This document shows positions 36,438 through 46,761 of a DNA stretch of 64,000 nt, piece after piece. Made by a program: the position numbers and the translations under genes. The notes under the pieces are model-generated. The model saw only the letters and a list, made by a program, of their open reading frames with translations. It did not search any database and was not told where the DNA came from. Within the stretch, counting starts at the first letter, position 1; each line of letters starts with the position of its first letter. Source of the DNA: Bacillus sp. DTU_2020_1000418_1_SI_GHA_SEK_038 (lineage in GTDB: Bacteria > Bacillota > Bacilli > Bacillales > Cytobacillaceae); contig NZ_CP135435.1 of NCBI RefSeq assembly GCF_032341175.1, positions 3,472,001 to 3,536,000 on the forward strand, given 5' to 3'.

Positions 36438-38188
36438 CAGCATTCGTCCTCCAGCATTCGACTTATTTCCCGGGAAACCGCGTCCCATAGCTCTCGATGC
36501 TCGAGAATATTTTTCTCACGGTTAGTTGTAATTTCCATTACCTTTAATCCAGATCTATCTTTATTTTGATTCATAATGGAAGAAAGATGCTCCCAATCTG
36601 AAATTAAATCATATTGCCCTCCGTACATTTCTACAGCATATTGAAACTTCAAATCCAATGGGGTTCCAAATAGCTTCTCAAAATTTTTCGGATGGCTGGC
36701 TTGTGGAAGAAAAGAGAATATTCCCCCGCCATTATTATTGATTAATAGGATATTAATATCAATGTCATATTGTTTAGCAGCAATTAATCCATTCAAATCA
36801 TGGAAAAACGTTAAATCACCTAGGACTAAATAAAGCGGCTGCAGGCATGTCCCTGCTCCAAGGGCAGTTGAAATCACTCCATCTATGCCATTTGCGCCTC
36901 GGTTAGCCATAATTCTAATCGACTTATCATTAAAATGGAAGAAGGTGTCTAAATCTCTAATAGGCATGCTATTTCCTACAAATAATACGGCTCCTTCAGG
37001 AAGCACATTAGCAAGCTGATAAAATAATTTTCCTTCACTTAATTCTTCTACTTCTTCTATTTTTGCTAAGCAGCTGCGGGTTAACTGATTGACCTTCACC
37101 CACTTCTCAAGGAAACTCCTATCTTTTACAGCTTTTATGTATGGGAGAATAGCTTGGCAAAACCTCGTTTCCTGGCAATATATCATTTCAGAGGATACCA
37201 TCCCCGGATCCCGCCATCCTGCACCGCCATCAATAACGAATTGGCGCACATCATGATTTTCTTTTAAGAATATGGTTAATGGCTTAGAAACGGGCATGGC
37301 TCCAAAACGAATAATGACATCAGGCTTTAGTACTCGCTTTGCTTTATCATTTTTCAAAATCGTATCATATGTATCAATAATTTGTGCCCCATTATGCGAT
37401 CCGCTTCTTAGCTGGGAAATCGGGTCTGCAAGAATTGGAAACTGAAGTTTTTCAGCAAGATTAATAACTGCAGCCTTAAACCCATCTGTCTCAATTGGTC
37501 CGCAAACGATGATCCCTCTTTTATATGACTGGAGACTTGCTCCCAACTCTTTAAATTGTTCATTTAAAAGGGTCCGTTCACTTGGCTGAATCCCGACATA
37601 CCCCCCGGCTCTTTCCGTTACCTCAAACAAGTCTTCCCTGTCCAATATCGGAATGAGCGGCTCCCTAAAAGGAAAATTCAAATGAACAGGACCTTCTGGG
37701 GATTGCAGAGCAGTAGAAGCTGCCCTTGCACATACAGTACGTGCATATCTGATCATTTCTATAGTATTTTCAGGAGGTGCCATTTCTACAAACCATTTTA
37801 CATGGTTTCCGTACAAATGAATTTGATCGATTGCCTGTGGTGCGCCAACATCTCTTAATTCATGCGGTCTATCAGCCGTGAGAACTATTAATGGCACCCT
37901 TGATACATTCGCTTCCACAATAGCAGGAAAATAGTTTGCTGCGGCTGTGCCGGAAGTACATAATATCGCCACTGGCCTTTTCGAAGCTTTAGCAATCCCT
38001 AACGCAAAAAAGGCAGCCGAACGTTCGTCTACATGAATATGTACACGAAGTTCAGGATGCTCAAGTATAACCATTGCCATTGGGGTAGATCTAGAACCAG
38101 GACTTACGACAACATCCTCTACCCCATTATTTACTAGCTCAGTAACAAATGCGGCAATATAAGAGGTTAGTGCTTCTTGATGATTCAT
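36437..38188 (-). CDS. menD: SEPHCHC synthase MenD
   Basis: 583 residues, thiamine-diphosphate enzyme. ELVNNGVEDVVVSPGSRSTPM at the start, DERSAAFFALGIAKAS with the catalytic glutamate, and the ThDP-binding NRGANGIDGVISTALG region. It joins isochorismate and 2-oxoglutarate, the first committed step of menaquinone synthesis. It overlaps menF by four bases (ATGA) and menH by one. Confidence 0.95.
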   Translation of the reverse strand: MNHQEALTSYIAAFVTELVNNGVEDVVVSPGSRSTPMAMVILEHPELRVHIHVDERSAAFFALGIAKASKRPVAILCTSGTAAANYFPAIVEANVSRVPLIVLTADRPHELRDVGAPQAIDQIHLYGNHVKWFVEMAPPENTIEMIRYARTVCARAASTALQSPEGPVHLNFPFREPLIPILDREDLFEVTERAGGYVGIQPSERTLLNEQFKELGASLQSYKRGIIVCGPIETDGFKAAVINLAEKLQFPILADPISQLRSGSHNGAQIIDTYDTILKNDKAKRVLKPDVIIRFGAMPVSKPLTIFLKENHDVRQFVIDGGAGWRDPGMVSSEMIYCQETRFCQAILPYIKAVKDRSFLEKWVKVNQLTRSCLAKIEEVEELSEGKLFYQLANVLPEGAVLFVGNSMPIRDLDTFFHFNDKSIRIMANRGANGIDGVISTALGAGTCLQPLYLVLGDLTFFHDLNGLIAAKQYDIDINILLINNNGGGIFSFLPQASHPKNFEKLFGTPLDLKFQYAVEMYGGQYDLISDWEHLSSIMNQNKDRSGLKVMEITTNREKNILEHRELWDAVSREISRMLEDEC

Positions 38189-39591
38189 TTATTTATTCCT
38201 CCTAATGCCCTTAGCATTGGTCTAAATTTAATCTTCGTTTCGATATACTCACTATCTGGATCCGAATCTATTACAACTCCACAGCCAGCAAAAATTGAGG
38301 CTTCATTCTTTTGAATTAAGCCGGAACGAATAGAAACAGCAAATTCGCCGTTACCTTTATAGTCAAGCCAACCTAGCGGTGCACCGTAAAAACCCCTGTC
38401 CAAATCTTCAACTTCTCTAATTTTCTCAACTGCTTCTTGCTTTGGCAGTCCTCCTAAAGCAGGTGTTGGATGCAGACGATCAACTAGTATAAGTAAAGAG
38501 GTATCTTCCTTCGCCTTTCCAATGACAGGCGTATAAAGATGCTGAATATCTCTCGTTTTTAGAAGCTGTGTTTTTTCAGGCAATAATACTTCCTCACATG
38601 ATTCCTCCATCGCTTCTTTAATCATTTGCACAACATATTGGTGCTCAATTAAATTCTTACGGTCATTTAATAATTCTTCCCCAAGCTGCTTATCTTCTGT
38701 TTCCGACTTGCCTCTTCCAATTGATCCAGCAAGACATGTCGTAAAAAGGCTCTTTCCGCTCTTTTTGATAAGCCTTTCTGGAGATGCCCCAATAAAGCAA
38801 TCGCCATTAGATTCAAATGCAAAAATAAAGCTCTCTCTTTGCAGATTAAACAGTTGTGAAAGTACTTGTTCCACTTGAACATGTTTGTCAAAGAATAATC
38901 TTGTTTCCCTCGCCAGGACAACCTTTTCTATTGAGCCTTGTTTTAATTCCTCCACAATGGAACGAACGGTTTCCTTCCATTTTTCAGGATTAATTTCTAA
39001 CTCTTTATTTAATTGATGGCCTTCATCATTTCGAATGTCTAATAGAGATGTGAAAAGGGCCTGCCTCTCTGAGTGAATCACATCAATAAGAGACTCATCA
39101 TCATTTTGAGTACAAAGCACATTCGTTGTTAAATAGGCCTTTCCTTTTATTTCACTGTACATAAAAGTCGGAATATGAAACAGTGAATCCGAAAATTTCT
39201 CCCAGAGCTTTGATTTCTCTTTAATAGGATCAAAAGAAAAGCCGCCAAACATTAGAGGACCAATTCCATCCAATTCAAACCGGTTATATATAATGGCATT
39301 TTGAATAAAACGCTTCCACTCCTTCTCAACATGAAAAAAGCGGCCAGCTGCCTGATCCGATTGAATTTGATTGCATATTCCCATCCCAATAATGAACGTT
39401 TCATCTGATGGATCTTTCCAAAAAAAACGTTCACCTAAAAAAGCTTCACGGCCTGCCGTGAAAAAAGTAAGAGGATCTATAGGATTAATCTGCTGTACTT
39501 CACTTACTAATACTGGTTTAGATAAGGCCTTTGCCTTATCAATCGCTTCAAGGATCCCGTCTTTTAGTTCCGTTTCTGTTATGGTAACCAA
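38185..39591 (-). CDS. menF: Isochorismate synthase MenF
   Basis: 468 residues, chorismate-utilising enzyme. KVVLARET, FIGASPERLI, CLAGSIGRG and HPTPALGG are conserved, as is the terminal GCGVVIDSDPDSEYIET. It converts chorismate to isochorismate. It is the first gene of the men operon and is divergent from menA. GGAGGGATTTTTTTGG precedes the start. Confidence 0.93.
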   Translation of the reverse strand: MVTITETELKDGILEAIDKAKALSKPVLVSEVQQINPIDPLTFFTAGREAFLGERFFWKDPSDETFIIGMGICNQIQSDQAAGRFFHVEKEWKRFIQNAIIYNRFELDGIGPLMFGGFSFDPIKEKSKLWEKFSDSLFHIPTFMYSEIKGKAYLTTNVLCTQNDDESLIDVIHSERQALFTSLLDIRNDEGHQLNKELEINPEKWKETVRSIVEELKQGSIEKVVLARETRLFFDKHVQVEQVLSQLFNLQRESFIFAFESNGDCFIGASPERLIKKSGKSLFTTCLAGSIGRGKSETEDKQLGEELLNDRKNLIEHQYVVQMIKEAMEESCEEVLLPEKTQLLKTRDIQHLYTPVIGKAKEDTSLLILVDRLHPTPALGGLPKQEAVEKIREVEDLDRGFYGAPLGWLDYKGNGEFAVSIRSGLIQKNEASIFAGCGVVIDSDPDSEYIETKIKFRPMLRALGGINK

Positions 39592-39817
39592 AAAAATCCC
39601 TCCAACAATACCTATTAACCGTTTTCCTTTAATATAAACTTATTTTAACATACACTTATTCTCATTCATATGTCAATTATAGTCATGTTTAGCTCAGGTT
39701 TTTCTAATATAATGAAAAGAAGAAATATTCATCTATATCGCCTTTCATTTTGTACCATTGACACCAACGCTTTTCCCACTTAGACTGATGGTGAAGCGGG
39801 CTATCTTTGGGCCTTCT

Positions 39818-39846
39818 TTGACAGTTATTGTCCTATCCTTTATAAT
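39818..39846 (+). promoter_or_regulatory. Strong sigma-A promoter of menA
   Basis: Consensus TTGACA (39818-39823), 17-nt spacer and consensus TATAAT (39841-39846), about 47 nt before the ATG. The remaining 300-nt gap to menF holds no other gene. Confidence 0.85.
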
Positions 39847-39892
39847 AAATAGGTTTGATATTATAGATTTTTTATGACAAGGGGAGAGTTTT

Positions 39893-40822
39893 ATGCAAAC
39901 ACAGATGCATACAAGTATTCCACCTACCAATTCTAGGGATTGGAAGGTTTGGTGGCAGCTGACAAGACCTCATACTCTTACCGCTGCTTTTGTACCAGTA
40001 TTACTTGGAACGGCCTTAGCTCTTCAGGATACAAGCATTCATTTTGGATTGTTTTTTGCCATGTTGATTGCTAGCTTGCTAATACAAGCTGCAACGAATA
40101 TGTTTAATGAATACTACGATTTTAAAAGAGGTCTCGATAATGAAGAATCTGTTGGGATCGGTGGAGCTATTGTTCGCGATGGCATACAGCCAAAGACAGT
40201 TCTTAAGCTGGCCCTGGGTTTATATGGTGTTTCGATCTTAATTGGAGTATACATTTGTATGAACAGCAGCTGGTGGTTAGCTTTGATCGGGATCATTTGT
40301 ATGTTAGTAGGCTATCTTTACACAGGAGGTCCATTTCCAATTGCGTACACCCCATTTGGTGAAATTGCAGCTGGATTTTTCATGGGCATGCTGATTATTC
40401 TCATTTCGTTCTTTATTCAGACTGGAACGGTAACGGAAACAAGTATTTTAGTGTCGATCCCTATTTTGATTCTTGTCGGTGCTATAATGTTATCTAATAA
40501 TATTCGTGATTTAGACGGCGATAAAAAGTTTGGCAGAAAAACACTGGCGATTTTATTAGGAAGAAAAGGCGCCATTCAATTGCTTGCAAGTATGTTTATT
40601 ATTTCTTATGCATGGGTTTTCATTCTTATTGCCATGAACATCGTCTCACCTTGGTTAGCTATTGTTGTTCTAAGTGCCCCGAAAGCGATTAAAGCAACGA
40701 AAGGTTTTATTGGTAAAACAATTCCTATCCAGATGATGCCTGCAATGAAGTCAACTGCCCAAACGAATACGATTTTTGGATTTTTATTATCCATCGGTTT
40801 ATTTATTGGTTATTTTTTATAA
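39893..40822 (+). CDS. menA: 1,4-Dihydroxy-2-naphthoate polyprenyltransferase MenA
   Basis: 309 residues, UbiA-type membrane prenyltransferase with eight to nine helices. The two aspartate motifs are NMFNEYYDFKRGLDNE (about 67-82) and NNIRDLDGDKKFGRKTL. It attaches the isoprenoid chain to dihydroxynaphthoate at the membrane. It has a strong own promoter and a terminator at 40833-40861, so it is transcribed apart from the divergent men operon. Confidence 0.94.
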   Translation: MQTQMHTSIPPTNSRDWKVWWQLTRPHTLTAAFVPVLLGTALALQDTSIHFGLFFAMLIASLLIQAATNMFNEYYDFKRGLDNEESVGIGGAIVRDGIQPKTVLKLALGLYGVSILIGVYICMNSSWWLALIGIICMLVGYLYTGGPFPIAYTPFGEIAAGFFMGMLIILISFFIQTGTVTETSILVSIPILILVGAIMLSNNIRDLDGDKKFGRKTLAILLGRKGAIQLLASMFIISYAWVFILIAMNIVSPWLAIVVLSAPKAIKATKGFIGKTIPIQMMPAMKSTAQTNTIFGFLLSIGLFIGYFL

Positions 40823-40832
40823 GAAAATGCTT

Positions 40833-40861
40833 TAACCCTTGTACATGACAAGGGTTTTTTT
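40833..40861 (+). terminator. menA terminator
   Basis: Stem AACCCTTGT / ACAAGGGTT with T-run. Confidence 0.85.
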
Positions 40862-41009
40862 CATGTTTAAAAAGGGAAGGATCACTATGGGGCTTCATCC
40901 ATTTAAGTAATTATTTTTTCAGGTAAAGCTCATACTAAACCATATGATTGTCAACTGCATGCTGTTTTAAAATAAGTCTAATCGAATTTGATGAGGATGT
41001 GATATTGTT

Positions 41010-41762
41010 TTGTTATCGTCTGAACAACTCAACCAATTAATGCGTCAATTAGAAGAGGAGAAAACATCTTTAGAATCACAGCTTCATGGAAATAAGGAAG
41101 GCAGTCTTGAAGGTGTAAATGCAAGAGAAACAGTTGGAGAGTTATCTGCTTATGATAATCACCCTGCAGACATGGGAACTGAATTATTTGACAGAACAAA
41201 GGATTTTGCTCTTGAGGAGCATCACGACTCCCAGGTAAATAAAATAAATGCCGCCTTAGAGGCTATTAGTTCAGGTTCTTATGGGAAATGTACAGTATGT
41301 GGCGAGGACATCCCATTCGAAAGGCTAGAGGTTGTCCCTTATACCCTATATTGTAAGGAACATAGTCCAGAACAAATTGTGCCAGGTGACCGCCCAGTGG
41401 AAGAGGATGTACTTGAGCCAGCACACGGAAATACCTTTCAGCATCACCAGTTCAGAGAGGTTGTCGATAATGAAGACAGCTTCCAGGAGGTTGCCCGCTA
41501 CGGCACTTCTGAAACCCCGTCCGATCTTAGAGGTGATTATGAAGATTATAATTCCCTTTACAACGAAGGGCATGATGACGAAGGCTTCACAGAGGATTAT
41601 GAAACCTTTATTGGTAATAACATTGAAGGGACAGACAGGATCATTTATCCTTCGAAAAAGCATGAAGAATACGAGGCCATGCTCGATGAAGTCGGCACCG
41701 ATACACCATATGGTGATTTGCACTACCGGCGTACAGATGGATATGTAGCGGATGAAGAATAA
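41010..41762 (+). CDS. yteA: DksA/TraR-type zinc-finger protein YteA
   Basis: 250 residues. An N-terminal coiled-coil (LNQLMRQLEEEKTSLESQL) is followed by a zinc finger CTVCGEDIPFERL...YCKEH (C-x2-C ... C-x2-H, one His in place of Cys) near 92-116. A long acidic, tyrosine-rich tail follows. Homologues in bacilli lie next to menA and are linked to sporulation; the role is not established. The TTG start at 41010 is chosen from the frame limit and GAGGATG upstream. Confidence 0.85.
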   Translation: MLSSEQLNQLMRQLEEEKTSLESQLHGNKEGSLEGVNARETVGELSAYDNHPADMGTELFDRTKDFALEEHHDSQVNKINAALEAISSGSYGKCTVCGEDIPFERLEVVPYTLYCKEHSPEQIVPGDRPVEEDVLEPAHGNTFQHHQFREVVDNEDSFQEVARYGTSETPSDLRGDYEDYNSLYNEGHDDEGFTEDYETFIGNNIEGTDRIIYPSKKHEEYEAMLDEVGTDTPYGDLHYRRTDGYVADEE

Positions 41763-41767
41763 ATAAC

Positions 41768-41808
41768 AAAAGGGGCAACCTCAAACTATTGAGACGCGCC
41801 CCTTATTT
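41768..41808. terminator. Bidirectional terminator, yteA / glgP
   Basis: Stem AAGGGGC(AACCTCAA) / (TTGAGAC)GCGCCCCTT followed by ATTTTTATT. Confidence 0.65.
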
Positions 41809-41815
41809 TTATTGA

Positions 41816-44200
41816 CTAAATCTTCCAAATCCCTTCCGCATACTCACGGATTGTGCGATCGCTGGAAAAATAACCTGAGGCAGAAATATTTCTCAAGCTC
41901 ATTTTAAGCCATTTTCTTTGATCTTCATAAGCTAAACCAGCCTGCTTCTGAATTTTTACATAAGAGTCAAAATCCCGCAAAACGAAATATTGGTCATTTT
42001 CCGTTAGCAATGAATCAAAAATCGGTTCAAATTCATCATCAGCTTCTGGGAAAAAGCCGTTTATTAATTGATCGGCTACTTGTCGAATTCTTTTGTCATG
42101 ATGGTAGTAATCCATCGAATTGTAGCCACCATTTTGATAATAGTTAAGAACTCTATCGGCGGTAAGGCCAAAAATAAATATATTCTCCTTACCGACCTTT
42201 TCCATAATTTCAACATTTGCCCCGTCTAGAGTTCCTACAGTTAGGGCGCCATTCATCATAAATTTCATGTTTCCTGTGCCGGAAGCTTCCTTACTGGCGG
42301 TAGAAATCTGTTCACTTATATCTGCCGCTGGAAAAACCTCTTCCGCGATAGAGACACGATAATTCTCGAGGAATATGACCTTTAACTGTTCATTAGTCCT
42401 GGCATCACGATTAACTTTATCCGCTACTGTATTGATGAGCTTAATAATTTTCTTTGCATAATAGTATCCAGGAGAGGCTTTGGCTCCAAAGATAAAAGTG
42501 CGCGGGTGCATATGGAAACTTGAATCCTCTTTTAGCTGATTATATAAATACATCACATGCAAAATATTGAGAAGCTGTCTTTTATAGGCATGAAGGCGTT
42601 TCACGTGAATATCAAAAATCGAAGAGGTATCCACCATTATACCGGTCTGATCGTTAATTCTTCTAGCGAGCCTTTCTTTATTTTGCTGTTTAACGTGGGC
42701 TAACTTTTGAAGAAAAGCTTGGTCATCTTCAATTTGGTTTAATTGGCTAAGCTGGGCTGGTTCTTGGACCCATTTATCTCCGATTCCATCTGTAATAAGC
42801 CTGGAAAGAAGGGGATTAGCTTTTAACAGCCACCTTCTATGTGTAATTCCATTTGTTTTATTATTAAATTTTTCCGGGAATACGTGATAAAAAGAGCTCA
42901 TTTCCCGCTTCTTCAAAATTTCCGTATGTAGGGCGGCTACCCCATTTACGCTATAACTGCCGACTAGGGCGAGGTGGGCCATCCTTACTTCTTCATGAGC
43001 GATAATAGCCATGCTTTCGATCTGCTTCCATTCCCCCGGATATAAATCCCAAAGCTGCTGACAAAACCGCTCATTGATTTCTTCTACAATCAAATAAATC
43101 CGCGGCAGCAGGGGCTGAAATAAACGGACAGGCCATTTTTCCAGCGCTTCTGACAAGGTTGTATGATTCGTATACGAAATCGTGTTCACGGTAATATGCC
43201 ATGCCTCATCCCATCCCAGGCACTCTTCATCAATTAAGACCCGCATTAGCTCTGGGATAGCGAGAACAGGGTGTGTATCATTAATATGAATACTTACATA
43301 TTCGTGAAAATCATGTAATGTCGCATGCTGCTTTTTATAGGAGCGAATAATCGACCTAATGCTTGCTGAAACAAGGAAATATTGCTGCTTTAACCGGAGT
43401 ATCTTACCCTCATCATGTGTATCGTCCGGATATAGGAATTCAGAAACGGACTCTGTTTCCCGTTTATATTTTAAAATGTCTTTATGAATAGGGTAGGGCG
43501 AGGGTTCTGCATTCCAGAGTCTGAGGGTATTTACCGTTTCCGTCTTGTATCCGACAATTGGCAAATCATAAGGAACAGCCGAAATCGTTTCAGCTTTCTC
43601 GTGCCGAAATACGAGCCGTCCATTTTCTTCCCTAGCTTCAACGCTCCCCCAAAAAGGAACCTCAATCGCTAAATCTGCTCTCCGAACCTCCCACACATGC
43701 CCATGCCGCAGCCATTGCTCTGGCAGCTCAATTTGATAGCCATCAACAATCTTCTGCTCAAATAAACCGTGCTTATATCGGATGCCTAAGCCATGCCCCG
43801 GCAAATTCAATGAGGCTAGAGAGTCCATGAAACAGGCAGCTAGTCTCCCAAGCCCTCCGTTCCCTAATCCTGCATCAGCCTCGATCTCATCCAATTCATA
43901 TAAATCTATGCCTAAATCCTTTAAACCATCCTTTACAACGTTCTCTAGCCCTAAATTCAGCAAATTATGATGGAGCAGCCGGCCCAGCAAGAACTCAATG
44001 GAAAGATAATAGACTTGTTTGCCTCTATTGCTTCGATATCGTTCATTCGTGTTAATCCAGCTAGTACTGACATATTCTCTAATCATGTTCCCAATCGTAA
44101 AGTAATGGTCTCTTTTCGTGCTTTCTCCAAAGCTTTTTCCACATATCATTTCCAGCCTTTGCAAGAAAGCTTCTTTAAACTTTTCCTTATTAGAAAACAT
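41816..44200 (-). CDS. glgP: Glycogen phosphorylase
   Basis: 794 residues. The PLP-lysine region is EASGTGNMKFMMNGALTVGTLDGANVEI; GNGGLGRLAACFMDS lies near residue 110. It releases glucose-1-phosphate from glycogen. The start MFSNKEKFKEA at 44200 has AGGAGTGAAAGTC before it and overlaps the glgA end by 11 nt; the frame runs further upstream inside glgA. Last gene of glgB-C-D-A-P. Confidence 0.95.
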   Translation of the reverse strand: MFSNKEKFKEAFLQRLEMICGKSFGESTKRDHYFTIGNMIREYVSTSWINTNERYRSNRGKQVYYLSIEFLLGRLLHHNLLNLGLENVVKDGLKDLGIDLYELDEIEADAGLGNGGLGRLAACFMDSLASLNLPGHGLGIRYKHGLFEQKIVDGYQIELPEQWLRHGHVWEVRRADLAIEVPFWGSVEAREENGRLVFRHEKAETISAVPYDLPIVGYKTETVNTLRLWNAEPSPYPIHKDILKYKRETESVSEFLYPDDTHDEGKILRLKQQYFLVSASIRSIIRSYKKQHATLHDFHEYVSIHINDTHPVLAIPELMRVLIDEECLGWDEAWHITVNTISYTNHTTLSEALEKWPVRLFQPLLPRIYLIVEEINERFCQQLWDLYPGEWKQIESMAIIAHEEVRMAHLALVGSYSVNGVAALHTEILKKREMSSFYHVFPEKFNNKTNGITHRRWLLKANPLLSRLITDGIGDKWVQEPAQLSQLNQIEDDQAFLQKLAHVKQQNKERLARRINDQTGIMVDTSSIFDIHVKRLHAYKRQLLNILHVMYLYNQLKEDSSFHMHPRTFIFGAKASPGYYYAKKIIKLINTVADKVNRDARTNEQLKVIFLENYRVSIAEEVFPAADISEQISTASKEASGTGNMKFMMNGALTVGTLDGANVEIMEKVGKENIFIFGLTADRVLNYYQNGGYNSMDYYHHDKRIRQVADQLINGFFPEADDEFEPIFDSLLTENDQYFVLRDFDSYVKIQKQAGLAYEDQRKWLKMSLRNISASGYFSSDRTIREYAEGIWKI

Positions 44201-45641
44201 GACTTTCACTCCTAGAGATGATTTCGGAATATAGCCCATTATATTTTTCAGCAGACTGCGCCCAACTAAAATCCGCCGTCATGGCATTTATGACAATGTT
44301 TCTCCAATACAATTCATCCCGATAAAAGCGAAGTGCCTTTTGCACAGTAAACAGCATGTCATGAGCATTAAAATGGCCAAATGTAAAGCCGTTGCCTTCA
44401 CCAGTAAGTTCATTAAAGGAGTGGACTGTATCATTTAATCCTCCTGTCTCTCTGACGACAGGAATGGCGCCATATTTCATCGCGATCATTTGTCCAAGAC
44501 CACATGGTTCAAATTTAGATGGCATTAGGAATAGATCAGCTCCAGCGTACAGTTGGTGTGCCACCTCCTCGTCAAACCCAATATAAGCTCTGCATTTTTC
44601 TGGATAAGCCCATTCCATCTCTCTGAAAAATTGCTCAAACTGTGCATCACCTGTTCCCAGTATAATCAATTGGATATCTTCCGAAATGAGTTCCTGAAAA
44701 ACACCGCGAACAAGATCAAGCCCCTTCTGCTCTGTTAACCTCGTAATCATCACAACTAACGGAGTATTTATCTGACTCGGAAGTCCAAATTTCTCCAGGA
44801 TATATCTTTTATTAACCTGCTTCCTTTCGACTGCCTCTGGATTATATCTCTCGAAAAGGCAAGGATCATTCTTCGGATCATAAAGGGCTGTATCTATGCC
44901 ATTTATGATCCCTTCTAGATCATCTTTCCTTTTCTTTAACAACCCGTGCAGCCTTTCCCCGTAGTGCTCCATTTGAATCTCTTGCTTATATGTCGGGCTC
45001 ACAGTTGTGATCTTATCCGCTGCAACAATGGCACCCTTCATAAAACTAATTTGCCCATAGAATTCCAGATGATCGATATGAAAATATTGATTGCTCAGTC
45101 CAAATAAATCCTGCAGAGCCTCACGAGGCATAATTCCTTGAAACTTTAAGTTATGAATAGTAAACACCGTGCGAATGTCCTTATACCTCTCTATTGCCAG
45201 ATACTGAGTTTTTAATAGAAACGGAATCATCCCTGTATGCCAATCATGACAATGAATAACGTCTGGGAAGAAATCGATAAACCCGAGACAATCCAATACA
45301 GCCCTATTAAAATAGGCAAACCGCTCCCCATCGTCAAAATAACCATATAAATTTTCCCGAGAGAAATAATATTCATTTTCTATAAAGTAATAGGTTATCC
45401 CATCAAACTGAATTTCTTCGATTCCGCAATACTGATTTCTCCATCCTACCTGTACTGAAAATTCTGCAGTTTTTTTCATTTTAACTTTATATTCTTCATT
45501 AATAGATTGGTATTTCGGGAGGATAACTCGGATATCAGCCCCAAGCTTTTTGATCTCCTTTGGCAGAGAACCAGCAACGTCAGCCAGTCCTCCCGATTTT
45601 ACAAATGGAACACATTCGGATACAACAAACAACACTTTCAC
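44190..45641 (-). CDS. glgA: Glycogen synthase (ADP-glucose)
   Basis: 483 residues, GT5 family. N-terminal VPFVKSGGLADVAGSLPKE (K-x-G-G-L motif) binds ADP-glucose; C-terminal FEPCGLGQMIAMKYGAIPVVR is the second signature. It extends alpha-1,4 glucan chains. Its start overlaps the glgD stop by four bases and its end overlaps glgP. Confidence 0.96.
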   Translation of the reverse strand: MKVLFVVSECVPFVKSGGLADVAGSLPKEIKKLGADIRVILPKYQSINEEYKVKMKKTAEFSVQVGWRNQYCGIEEIQFDGITYYFIENEYYFSRENLYGYFDDGERFAYFNRAVLDCLGFIDFFPDVIHCHDWHTGMIPFLLKTQYLAIERYKDIRTVFTIHNLKFQGIMPREALQDLFGLSNQYFHIDHLEFYGQISFMKGAIVAADKITTVSPTYKQEIQMEHYGERLHGLLKKRKDDLEGIINGIDTALYDPKNDPCLFERYNPEAVERKQVNKRYILEKFGLPSQINTPLVVMITRLTEQKGLDLVRGVFQELISEDIQLIILGTGDAQFEQFFREMEWAYPEKCRAYIGFDEEVAHQLYAGADLFLMPSKFEPCGLGQMIAMKYGAIPVVRETGGLNDTVHSFNELTGEGNGFTFGHFNAHDMLFTVQKALRFYRDELYWRNIVINAMTADFSWAQSAEKYNGLYSEIISRSESHVF

Positions 45642-46666
45642 GAATTCATCAGAGCTCCTTGCACGGTTCCTTTTTGAATAACATAAGGAGATTGCCTTGA
45701 ACCAGCTAAAACAGTTCCAGATGCTACCTTCACATCTTTATCTATAATAACTGAATCCAAATGGCAGTTTTCTCCTATTTGGCTTTTTTGCATAATAATG
45801 CAATTGTTAATAACCGAGCCTTTTCCAATCTTAACACCGCGGGATATTATGCTATTCTTGATATTCCCCTTAATTTGGCAGCCATTAGCAATCATGGAAT
45901 GCTGCACAGATGAGCCTTCGAAATACCTTGCAGGCGGTTCATCCTTCACTTTTGTAAAAATCGGTTGGTCCTGAGGAAATAATTCTCTCCAAATATGTGG
46001 CTGTAGAAGCTCCATACTTACTCGAAAATACGTTTGAATAGAATCAATCCTTTCGGCAAATCCATCATATTCATAGCTGCAAATAACGTAGGAGTGGTTT
46101 AGGTCATTGACGACATCATTCATGCAAGTATAACCAGTATGTTCACGTGACTTAATGAGTTCAATTAGAAAAGAGGTCTTTACTAAGTACATCTGCAGAG
46201 ATCTGCCTTGCTGGCGAATTTCCGTAATATCACACCCTGCCTGAATATGAAGGTCAAGAACTGGGCGAAAATCCATATTAAAAACCGTAAAGCAGTTAGC
46301 AATTAGTGCGTATTCCTGCTTACTTAGGTAAAAATAATCTAAATTTGCAGCAAAATGATTAAATGAGCCTATTCCATTCCTTACCCCTTCAATCATCGGT
46401 GATGGAAAAAAGAATAGGCCATCTCTTTTTCGATTTAGATCCCAATTTTTACCGGATCCTAAATGATCCATTAAGGAACGATATTGAAATTTAGGGAAAA
46501 TAGCTACACTTTCTATATCAGAATTCACCATATTTGAAAGAACAAAGTCGATGAGGCGGTACCTGCCGGCAAAAGGCACCGCACCAAGCGATCGATGAAT
46601 CATCAGTTCCCCCAATTCTTCGTGATAAGTTGTCGCATCAATAACACCAAGCAAACGATTCTTCAC
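45638..46666 (-). CDS. glgD: GlgD, ADP-glucose pyrophosphorylase-related subunit
   Basis: 342 residues. It has the nucleotidyltransferase fold and beta-helix C-terminus (RGVKIGKGSVINNCIIMQKSQIG) but lacks the catalytic GGxGxRL loop that GlgC has. Known in bacilli: GlgD associates with GlgC and modifies its activity. A GTG at 46666 with GGAGGG upstream gives the family start (KNRLLGVIDATTYH). Confidence 0.92.
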   Translation of the reverse strand: MKNRLLGVIDATTYHEELGELMIHRSLGAVPFAGRYRLIDFVLSNMVNSDIESVAIFPKFQYRSLMDHLGSGKNWDLNRKRDGLFFFPSPMIEGVRNGIGSFNHFAANLDYFYLSKQEYALIANCFTVFNMDFRPVLDLHIQAGCDITEIRQQGRSLQMYLVKTSFLIELIKSREHTGYTCMNDVVNDLNHSYVICSYEYDGFAERIDSIQTYFRVSMELLQPHIWRELFPQDQPIFTKVKDEPPARYFEGSSVQHSMIANGCQIKGNIKNSIISRGVKIGKGSVINNCIIMQKSQIGENCHLDSVIIDKDVKVASGTVLAGSRQSPYVIQKGTVQGALMNS

Positions 46667-46761
46667 AATCTTTCCCTCCCACATTCAATCGCCTCTGCAT
46701 CTTCTTATAAAAATCACATTCGTTCCTTTAGTACATCCTACAAAACATTATTTACTATTTT